A DNA stretch of 64,000 bases, from the NCBI GenBank assembly GCA_949130485.1, contig OX422184.1, forward strand, positions 11,911,996 to 11,975,995. The letters are read 5' to 3'. Positions 56,521-64,000 of this stretch are shown piece by piece (positions within the stretch are counted from its first letter, which is position 1; each line of letters begins with the position of its first letter). Position numbers and translations under genes: made by a program. Source of the stretch: Agelas oroides. Lineage: Eukaryota; Porifera; Demospongiae; Agelasida; Agelasidae. Below the pieces are notes generated by a model. It saw only the letters and a program-made list of their open reading frames with translations, did no database searches and had not been told where the DNA came from.

Positions 56521-56677
56521 TTTTCCGTGGAACAGTGGGAATACGAACTTGGGTATAGTGGTAAACCCATAAATGGAGATTGCTCCACATTCCCATAGTT
56601 GGGAATCAACATCGGGAATGGCTTTGGACCCAATGTAATTCACATCCTTGGGAACTGAACATTTTCCCCTGTGTATA

Positions 56678-57465
56678 GCACTCACCTATGATGTTACATG
56701 ATCTTTTTTATCATGCATGTAAGTCACCCCCTAGTTGTGGATTTAGGCAAGTCTATCATGACCAGTAGCATACTATACTCCCGTCGATTCTCATGAACTG
56801 GATTCTGTCTACATCACATTCATCTGGATGGATGGAAGGAGTGTGTGAATCTGAATATGTTGAAAATTTTGAGTTTCTCAGAATCAGGAAGTGTGCGAAC
56901 TTTCAGTTGTTGGTCTGTCCAATGTATAATCCTTTATTGATATACAACACCATATCTAATTAATGCCCATTACACTAACTTTAGCTTTTCAGTTATAGCT
57001 AGCTACATAGCTACCCATATCTACCAAAGGTGATTAATATTACATGGTAATGATCGACTTATTTGGTAATCAGAATTGTCAAGTAGGCTGTGGGATCCTG
57101 CACAGCAGTAACATGATCTCCAGCAGCAAGATAGCAGGGCATGAAAAGACAAAATTTTACCACGCAGTTAAATTGCTCGAAGGTGTAGAAATCGATTGAC
57201 ATATAGTTTGAGGGCAGTTTATTGCATCACCTGTTCGCCAATTTCCCTTGTGAAGTTGGACGATGAGGATTCTAGTAGTTGTTTTCACAACTCTTTTGTC
57301 AGCCGGCAAGCAAGGCATAGTTAGAGATATAGTCCATCCTATAACAGGAAGCGGATATGTCACATACATTCTCCCTATACGCAGAAAGGTGCAAGTAGGT
57401 GTGAGTAGGTGATAATAATGCAAAATTTCCTCAAACTTCTTCATATGTTTATATATTAAATTTGT
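56678..57465. other. No recognised gene
   Basis: Short frames only. Confidence 0.4.
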
Positions 57466-57467
57466 AG

Positions 57468-57728
57468 ATGGCCATTGGGGCCTCCACTACATGCAAGCAT
57501 GCAACAGCACAGCCTGGTAAATTATCTTCTCTTGCTACTAGGAGTAGAGGAGAGGGGAAGATGGCAGACGCTCGCAATTTAACTAGCTCACCATACGTTT
57601 GTATTGAAGCACTGTCAGAGCTTTCAAGGACGATCACGGAAGCCATGTATGCTAATGGAAGCCCTACATCTTCATGCGACCAAGCGCTGCGTGCGGGTGA
57701 TTCTCTTGCGGTCACGGAAGCCATGTAA
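57468..57728 (+). CDS. Open frame running into the 87-bp repeat (uncertain)
   Basis: 86 codons. Within it MADARNLTSSPYVCIEALSE at about 57562 precedes a partial 29-residue unit (ITEAMYANG, CDQALRAGDSLAVTEAM) before TAA. The unit length is a multiple of three and the same frame is open in the copy at 59196. It could be a repeat-containing peptide or simply an open repeat; no domain recognised. Confidence 0.2.
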   Translation: MAIGASTTCKHATAQPGKLSSLATRSRGEGKMADARNLTSSPYVCIEALSELSRTITEAMYANGSPTSSCDQALRAGDSLAVTEAM

Positions 57729-57880
57729 GCGAATGCGATATTGGAAGCCCTACACACTTCGTGCGACCAAGCGCGGCGCGCGGGTGACAGTCGTACGATA
57801 ATAATAATAATAATAATAATTACATGATTTCGCCCAGTTGTACCGTCTATGTGGGGCTCGCTCAGCCTCGCCCCAATAAC
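57630..57880. repeat. Copy 1 of a dispersed repeat with an 87-bp tandem unit
   Basis: Two 87-bp-type units (GGTCACGGAAGCCATGTA, GCCCTACACACTTCGTGCGA, GCGCGCGGGTGA), the first shortened, then GTCGTACGATAATAATAAT and a tail reading CGCCCAGTTGTACCGTCTAT and GGGGCTCGCTCAGCCTCGCC. The same order is seen at 59222-59480. Confidence 0.85.
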
Positions 57881-58068
57881 AGGGACAAATCTGCCAACAG
57901 CATAAACTGTCAATGTGAACTGTCAACAGAGCAGTGTCAACACAGCGAAACCAAACATGCAGCCATGAAATTCAAACCAAAACAAGTTTTAGATTTATGT
58001 AGGATGCTCTTTCAGCCTGTAAATGGGACACCACCGTACAACTTGCCAGCAGTGACTCTCTCCCAATC

Positions 58069-58362
58069 TTGAAGATGATCTCCTTTATAAGATGTCGCTT
58101 AGAAACTCCATCACCAGTACCGTATTTCTTGGACAAGGCACCTTTGGTGGCAAAGGTTGCGCAAGAAGTTGGATGGGAGGTGGTGTGGGATGCAGCTCTC
58201 AGTAGAGGAGGACGATCAATTAGGAGATTGAAGCTATTTGTGAAGGCCCTTTGTCTCCATTGCACAGATGACCCCTTGGCATGCTCATACGTTGATGGCC
58301 ACCTGTCTGGAGAGACCCTGAGACAGTTAGAGCTTTCAAACTTCCAAACTCTCTTTCAGTAG
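58069..58362 (+). CDS. Unrecognised open frame, 97 codons
   Basis: Starts MKMISFIRCRLETPSPVPYF and includes LDKAPLVAKVAQEVGWEVVW and FVKALCLHCTDDPLACSYVD. Amino-acid use looks protein-like, but I know no matching domain and no upstream exon was found. It may be an exon of an element gene. Confidence 0.25.
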   Translation: MKMISFIRCRLETPSPVPYFLDKAPLVAKVAQEVGWEVVWDAALSRGGRSIRRLKLFVKALCLHCTDDPLACSYVDGHLSGETLRQLELSNFQTLFQ

Positions 58363-59075
58363 TGTGGATTGTATCTGTTTTTCACCTGTTGAACTTTGAA
58401 CATGCGTGCCCTTTCGCACTTCTTGTTGAGGTGTCGAAGTTGGCGTGGTGTTTAGTAAGAAGTAAAGTTGCTGTTTACTGTGCCTCATCCGAGTGTATAA
58501 ATGACAAAGGCAGTGTTGTACATTATTCACACAGGAATGCATGACCTTGTAATTGAAACTCTTCAATTCTTGGCCAACCCACATCTAGTTTTCTGCTTAG
58601 GGATGAGAAACAATGAATTGATTTGGAAGAGGCTAACATGCAATTTTTTTGTGTACACAATCACCGTTATGGTTTATCAATTTTTGTTGTAAACAACATG
58701 ACATTACACTAAAAATGATATAAAAGTGATGACATAATATTTCCTGTTTACATGAGAGCTTACATTGGAGTTTCTGTCAACCAAATGGGCTTCAAATGGT
58801 GTATGGTGGTAGTTTTTTTTACACATTGCCAGTGGGTTAGTGGATATTGGTTGGTTCAGTTTTCCATTAGGGCTGTGTCATTGCTATGACATGGGTTGAA
58901 GTTGCAAGGCCTATTAAAGGTCACATGAATCATTCCATTTTCTCTGAGAGTTTCTACTCCAGGTTGCTGAACGTCGTGCTGGCTAGAAGAGTCTATATTT
59001 GCATCATCATTGTCTCTGGCAGATTGTGTAGTGGAGACAACTGTGGCAAATGCTTCCCATTCTTGCTTACCTGGG
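58363..59075. other. No recognised gene
   Basis: Short frames only. Confidence 0.4.
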
Positions 59076-59128
59076 TAGCCTCGTTTCCAGGCTCCCTTCT
59101 TAGTGGGGAGAGCCTGGGAACGAGGCTA
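59076..59128. mobile_element. 53-bp mini-element with RecQ-element termini
   Basis: TAGCCTCGTTTCCAGGCTCC at the left and GAGAGCCTGGGAACGAGGCT plus A at the right. ACCTGGG flanks both sides (59069-59075 and 59130-59136), a possible imperfect target duplication. Confidence 0.75.
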
Positions 59129-59221
59129 CACCTGGGTACAGTTCACTGAAATCACACAGCACGTGAGAGTCTGGCCCGCGAGACTAACCTGACGGATGGC
59201 GTCCTTTTCCTCCTTGACGTC

Positions 59222-59480
59222 GGCTTCTCTTGCGGTCACGGAAGCCATGTATGCTAATACGATATTGGAAGCCCTACATACTTCGTGCGACCAAGCGCAG
59301 CGCGCGGGTGATTCTCTTACGGTCAAGGAAGCCATGTACGCGAATGCGATATTGGAATCCCTACATACTTCGTGCGACCATGCGCGGCGCGCGGGTGATG
59401 GTCGTACGATAATAGAATAATAATATATGAAATCGCCCAGTTGTATCGTCTATGTGGGGCTCACTCAGACTCGCCCCAAT
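59222..59480. repeat. Copy 2 of the dispersed repeat with an 87-bp tandem unit
   Basis: Two full 87-bp units (59222-59308, 59309-59395), then GTCGTACGATAATAGAATAA and the same tail as copy 1 (CGCCCAGTTGTATCGTCTAT). The frame is open on the plus strand from 59196 to 59420 with two 29-residue repeats (VTEAMYANTILEALHTSCDQ and a sister). Confidence 0.85.
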
Positions 59481-60048
59481 TAAGTACAGCAAATTGTCTA
59501 TATAGCCACAAACAGTCGGCAAACTGAAGGCCATTAGAGTAAGCTAGCAATCATCGGACGACAGGTATATTCGGACACTCAAACGCGGAGGGAAAACTGC
59601 GTAAACATTCGGCGGTACCGCAAGGCTGTAGCGGAGGTACGCGGTACCTGGTGTACCAAAAATGACGCCCGCTCATTGTTTCCTGTTGGCGATAGAAGCG
59701 ATAAAATGGCCGTCCGAAAAACATCAACATTCGGAGAAGTGTATCTATTTTCAGACATTTGTTTGTGCGTTCTCTGAAGCTGCTTTTGGAGAGATTTTAG
59801 CATCGATACGATGCCCAAAGACCTCCCCAATTCGCAATATATTTTCGTAGCGGTAGCTGCTTTGAACACTCGGGCGCAGCTGAACATGGACCAGTCCGAT
59901 TCGATCAATAATCAGACGGTGAATTCGTCGTTTCTTGCCAACAGCAAATTATTGCACTATGACCCTTCCGTCATCTGTGCTAGTCGCGTGGTTGGCAGGT
60001 GCTTAGTCGCGTGACTGCAGACCAATTTACATGTGTCATCAGTAGAAA
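59481..60048. other. No recognised gene
   Basis: Short frames only; GGTATATTCGGACA and similar motifs near 59560-59760 may be remnants of a small element. Confidence 0.35.
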
Positions 60049-60354
60049 TTGGCTGTACATGCTGCACTGGGAGATTTGCCTGGTCTTCATTCTCCAGAAC
60101 TTTCAGCGGGCCCAAGTAGAGCTGAATTTAACTTATTGTATTCTTCAGAGGTGGGAGAGACTGCGGAGGTAGCTGGAGACCACGAAGGGTCTCAAAGAGG
60201 CTGGAAAAGAGTGAGAAATACTGAAAATTGGAAGTGTAAGCATCTGAAGAAGCCAGGGCTCAGGAAGAATGCCCCTCATTTAGATATTTCTAGTCTGTCT
60301 GGATGTTGTAAGGATTGCTTAAAATGCTTCTCAAAGTCATCTAGTAAAAATTAG
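60049..60354 (+). pseudogene. N-terminal fragment of a transposon protein (same type as 3363-3870)
   Basis: The plus frame of 101 codons has GSQRGWKRVRNTENWKCKHL, then KKPGLRKNAPHLD and CCKDCLKCF. The arrangement 'KR-R---NWK---K--R--G--Y/H' followed by clustered cysteines is found near the start of the transposon proteins that carry the FDL/SDSCGGQN module. Only this piece is present and the frame ends at TAG. The attribution rests on pattern recall, so moderate at best. Confidence 0.4.
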
Positions 60355-60629
60355 AAGTGACTTCAACTTTATTATGAACAGCAAAACATCTAGTTGAGTG
60401 GGTTATTTGCTGTCGCGAGACTAAAAAGACGAGTGGACATGAGCGTAAAATCTAACCCCACCATAGGCAGACCACCTGCATGTTTTGATTGCCTTCGTGG
60501 TGAGAAGGGAGTGGGTGTGAAGGTATGTCTGAAAAGCACCCATTTGAGCCATAAATGCCCAACCCATTTAAGTCATAAATGATGCCCTGCCCATTTAAGC
60601 CATAAATGCCCCGCCCATTTAAGCCATAA

Positions 60630-61157
60630 ATGCCCCATCCCCATATCACATCGTGTTTTAAACTTCACACTTTATATATGTGTGGAAATGTTCACATCAT
60701 GAACATCGATGTGCCAGCGGTGTTGGTGCTCCCCCACACGACAACTTCTGAACATGCAGGTACAGATAAAGTCTGTCAGCCTTGCCAAATGGGGAACCCA
60801 CAGAATCCTTCAATGGCACACCCTAGACTTAAACAGCATAACATTAAGCACCAGGCTAGACCTTCTCACTGTGCATGTAGGAATATCTCCAATAATAATT
60901 TCTTGTCCCAAACCCCATTCCCATTTTCCAAAGTTAACCATAGGATAGCCCCTCAGTTTGAGATAATTGAGCCGGAGGCTCAGGTGGTGGATAGTGAGAG
61001 TATCCACTCAGGCAATGTGCTTGGTACAGTCAACCCACCCAGGCCCGCAACCCCGTCCGCAGGGGATCTCCACTTAGCTACCACAGTGTATTCAATTGCG
61101 AGAGGAAGGACAGCTGTAGTCAAAAGACCCCGTCTCCACATATATACACGTGAATAA
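60630..61157 (+). CDS. Unrecognised 175-codon frame in the left arm
   Basis: Reads through TDKVCQPCQMGNPQNPSMAH, then NFLSQTPFPFSKVNHRIAPQ and TVNPPRPATPSAGDLHLATT. No domain recognised. The diverged copy in the right arm does not keep the frame throughout, which argues against a conserved protein, though the left copy alone may be coding. Confidence 0.25.
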   Translation: MPHPHITSCFKLHTLYMCGNVHIMNIDVPAVLVLPHTTTSEHAGTDKVCQPCQMGNPQNPSMAHPRLKQHNIKHQARPSHCACRNISNNNFLSQTPFPFSKVNHRIAPQFEIIEPEAQVVDSESIHSGNVLGTVNPPRPATPSAGDLHLATTVYSIARGRTAVVKRPRLHIYTRE

Positions 61158-61744
61158 AGTATAAAGCCCGTATCCTAACACAGCCCCTGACCCAACCCGT
61201 AGAGAAACCTACAGCATGCACATAGAGTGGTTCCAGTATCTGAGCTTACTGTTGCAACTTAGTCACAAGTGAGCCTTCCAAAAAACATCTTTACAACCAA
61301 CTCAACCAGCTGTGAGTGAGCCTCACAGCAGTATGTCAAGTGTAAGAGAGCCTGACACTCGTTAATCTGAGTGAGCCCCAGACCCATACTGTCATTGTAA
61401 GTGAAGTACTCACCCACTTTCCAAACTCTGGCTATCGAGTGATGGCTCCGCTCTCTGGCATGTTGATGGCGATCATAAGCTCATCAGGTACGTTTTTGTA
61501 GGTGACAATCTGCAAATGATGTAACTGCCAGTTGTGTGCCACTATGTTGGAAGGGGAGTGAACTGGGAAATTGTATTATGGGGTTGTTCTATGACATGTG
61601 ACATGACTCTTTTAGAAACCTTCTGTACTGCCACTATAAATTGATCAAGTCCAACTGTGGTCTCACAGAACCACTCTTCAACCATATACACTTCCCCTAT
61701 GCCCTCTTCCCCCTCCCTCCTCTTACAAATTAAAATAAGCATTT

Positions 61745-61875
61745 GTAGGGATGGATAACCTCATTCTGATCTGAGCTGCTTCATTCTAGTCACCTCATTC
61801 TAATCCAGTATGATGATCTCATATTGAAATGGGTTCCACCATTCCAATATCTGCCACTCCATTCTGAACCGGTTT
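61745..61875. repeat. Loose CATTCTAATC-type repeat (inverse of 62275-62415)
   Basis: CTCATTCTGATC, TTCATTCTAGTC, CTCATTCTAATCC and CCATTCTGAACC follow each other, the reverse complement of the better array at 62275. Confidence 0.6.
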
Positions 61876-62274
61876 ATAATCTAAAAATACACAATTTTGG
61901 CACTGTTTACACACCATAATTTAGTGTTGCATTTGGAACGTAGCTTTGTTTGAGTTTGTCCAGAGGTACCTAAATACCGTATTTCTTTGAGTAGATGGTG
62001 CCCTCGAATAGCCGCACAATCAGGAGCTCTGGGCGAAATAAACACCGCCCTCGAATAGTACCCGCGGCTACTATATGCGGCACACGCACAAGTACGTGAA
62101 GAATTTCTGACGATGAGCTAGGGCTGTTTGTGTTGCCAGACTCGTTTCCACAGTTGACAGCAGGACTGAGAGACTGCGCTTACTACTAACAGCGTCGTGT
62201 CAGTCCATACTAAAAATATCTATTTATCTTTTCCACAATGTACAAGTGAGGGGTGGATTTCCTTCAGAATGTGG

Positions 62275-62415
62275 TGATGCAAATCGGAGTGAGGTAGCTC
62301 AGATCAGAATGAGGTGGTCCAGATTAGAATGAGGAAGCCCAGATTAGAATGAGGTGCCCCAGATTAGAATGTGGTGGCCCAGATTAGAATGAAGTGGCCC
62401 AGATTAGAATGCAGC
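62275..62415. repeat. 21-bp minisatellite (GGCCCAGATTAGAATGAGGT)
   Basis: Six to seven copies of CCAGATTAGAATGAGGTG with small changes, inside the spacer of the long inverted repeat. Confidence 0.85.
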
Positions 62416-63471
62416 AGTTTTAAACCAAGACACATTTTAGTAGCTATGGAGAGGAAAGAGAGTACATTATGAAGCTGGAATTACCAAAGAGAGGATCACA
62501 GTTGAAGTTACACTGAAGGAAACTGCTGCACAGGACCCAAAGCAAAGAAAAGAGCTCAAGACATTCATGACAAGCTAATGGCTGAACTCAGTGTGGGATG
62601 TGGTCGGTGGGCTTTAAACGGGAGTGTGCTTCTCCTAGTAATGGCATACTTATCCTAGTAACGGCATCTTTACACTAGTTATGGCGTGAGCTTTGCTATA
62701 GTAACAGTACGTACCACCTAGAGGTCTAGTCGGGTCTGTAAGGCTGAGCTATGGCTAGGGGGGCACATTCTCCATGTAGCGTTCCTTACAATACATCATC
62801 GTTACGTCACGTACTGTTGCTGTTCTTACGCTATGAACGTCACAGCTACCGTTAACGTGCAAGACAACAAAAAAAAAGGAAAAATCCCATTCCCTGGCCC
62901 TAGCCCTAACCATTCGGCTATGAGGCACTGCTGACGACTCTGGTGCACCACACTGCCTTTAACGCACCAACCAACATTACAGTATAATATTACTAAGTTT
63001 TTGGAAGGCTCACTTGGGACTAAGTTGCAACAGTAAGCTCAGATACTGGAGCCTCTCTATGTGCATGCTGTAGGTTTCTCTATGGGCTGGGTCAGGGGCT
63101 GTGTTAGGATAAGTGCTTTATACAATCATGTGTATTATGTGGTAGCTAAGTGGTGATCCTGCGGACGGGGTTGCGGGCTTGGGTGGGTTGACTGTACAGC
63201 ACATTACCTGTGCAGATACTCTCACTATCCACCACCTCAGCCTCCAGTTCAATTATCTCTTCACCAAGGGGCTTTCCTATGGTTGACTTTGGAAACTGGG
63301 AATGGGGCTGGGGCAAGGAATTATTATTGGAGAGATATTCCTACATGCACAGTGGGAAGTCTAGCCTGGTGCTTGTTATGTTTAGGTCCAGGGCATGCCT
63401 AAGGTCGCATACACGAAGTGTGAAGCATAATGGGATATGGGGATGGGGCATTTATGGCCCTTTCCAGCCAA

Positions 63472-63489
63472 TGACGCCGTACGGCGTCA
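63472..63489. repeat. 18-bp perfect palindrome next to a CCCTTTCCAGCC end
   Basis: TGACGCCGTACGGCGTCA is a perfect palindrome, ten bases after the long inverted repeat ends. CCCTTTCCAGCCAATGACGC resembles a piggyBac-type terminus, but no TTAA precedes it. Confidence 0.6.
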
Positions 63490-64000
63490 TGGGCACACAA
63501 GGTCGTTTTTCAGTCTTCTCGTTCACGTTAGCGGTGTAGTACGAACTTCCTGCGTTAGTAACTGTATTGATTACACCCACCGGAAGCTAATATCGCGTAG
63601 TTCAATTGAAAATTAACTACTTCCGGACCGGAAGTTAACCTAGCGTAGCGTACATTTTATCGCACGGGCGACGTTGACGTGTAAGTCACGACCGATCCCG
63701 AATAGTATACAAGCCACAAAGATGCAATAAAAAGCTACGCGAAGCTAAAGGAAAGGGGATTCGCTTTTTTCACAGCGGTTCATGTGGTCACGTGCGCACT
63801 TACCAAGTTTAACCCGGTATGTAACACTGCACTGGCGGCAAGTTCCAACAGATCCGGTGTGCTCGCTGACTGTTAAGTTGACCACCAGGTATGTATTGAT
63901 GGACAGACTAGAAATCATTCTCTTACATGTGGAACGTAAATAGCATCAATGACACTATAACATGTAATGCAAACATTCGTCTGGGCATACAATTGATTAA
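63490..64000. other. No recognised gene to the window end
   Basis: Nothing I can support. Confidence 0.4.

Larger units (their letters stand above)
54753..56677. mobile_element. 1.9-kb TIR element abutting the HIRAN element
   Basis: TATACACGGGAAAAAATATCC at the left and the complement of TATACACAGGGGAAAATG at the right form imperfect terminal inverted repeats. The left end begins directly at the right end of the 54187-54752 element. The first 340 bp and the last 150 bp are full of GTGGGAATG/CATTCCCAC motifs. The interior holds a candidate gene (55053-55680) and a 66-bp minisatellite. Confidence 0.6.
60590..63462. repeat. Long inverted repeat / foldback element
   Basis: The left arm (about 60590-61291) and right arm (about 63000-63462) are diverged reverse complements: CCATAAATGCCCCATCCCCA versus GGATGGGGCATTTATGG, GGTGGTGGATAGTGAGAGTA versus ACTCTCACTATCCACCACC, CTGACCCAACCCGTAGAGAA versus TCTATGGGCTGGGTCAG, and ACTGTTGCAACTTAGTC versus GACTAAGTTGCAACAGT. 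The right arm has lost about 250 bp relative to the left. The spacer holds a MITE-like stretch and two related minisatellites in opposite orientation. Confidence 0.8.

Overview
The window reads as transposon-rich nuclear DNA from a metazoan, most likely a demosponge (Amphimedon-like). That assignment is an inference: introns are very short (about 50-250 bp) with GT-AG borders, the standard code is used, there are no operons, and Gypsy, DIRS, P-like, Tigger-like, TTAA-type and many miniature elements are packed together. I found no convincing single-copy host gene, rRNA, tRNA or CRISPR. Almost everything with coding character belongs to a mobile element.

Region by region. 1-16 kb: miniature elements, tandem repeats, a decayed transposon gene (3.4-3.9 kb), a decayed P-element-like transposase (11.1-12.4 kb), a large TG-rich block and a Tigger-like MITE. 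16.3-23.7 kb: a decayed, rearranged Gypsy retrotransposon on the minus strand. It is split by a 5,609-bp DNA transposon at 17736-23344 with 71/72-bp terminal inverted repeats and a perfect 9-bp target duplication. This transposon carries two convergent genes: a six-exon gene for a 942-residue DUF6589-type putative transposase with an N-terminal ZAD-like zinc module, and a three-exon RecQ-family helicase with one in-frame TGA. 24-27.8 kb: another decayed transposon protein and a TTAA-flanked element. 31-35.6 kb: a MITE and a DIRS-like tyrosine-recombinase retrotransposon. 38.9-45.8 kb: non-autonomous relatives of the RecQ element, a ~180-bp satellite, a minisatellite and a scrambled second Gypsy. 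50-51.2 kb: a perfect 143-bp inverted repeat. 52.5-54.75 kb: two related TA-flanked elements sharing a CCGTAGTGTCCCG terminus, one carrying an intact 120-residue HIRAN-domain gene, the other a decayed copy. 54.75-56.7 kb: a TIR element with an unrecognised gene and a 66-bp minisatellite. 57-64 kb: 87-bp repeats that read as 29-residue units, a fragment of another transposon protein, and a long (0.45-0.7 kb arm) inverted repeat.

How the parts relate. The two genes of the 17.7-23.3 kb element probably act together, with the DUF6589 protein as transposase and the RecQ helicase as accessory. Elements at 38901-39902 and 44978-45426 and several 42-57 bp mini-elements share the terminal sequence TAGCCTCG(T)TCCCAGGC and a subterminal hairpin with it; 38901-39902 also has a near-perfect 9-bp duplication. 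They look like non-autonomous passengers of that machinery. The HIRAN elements are a separate family with TA targets. Retroelement remnants repeatedly show short modules switched to the opposite strand, a recurring rearrangement worth checking.
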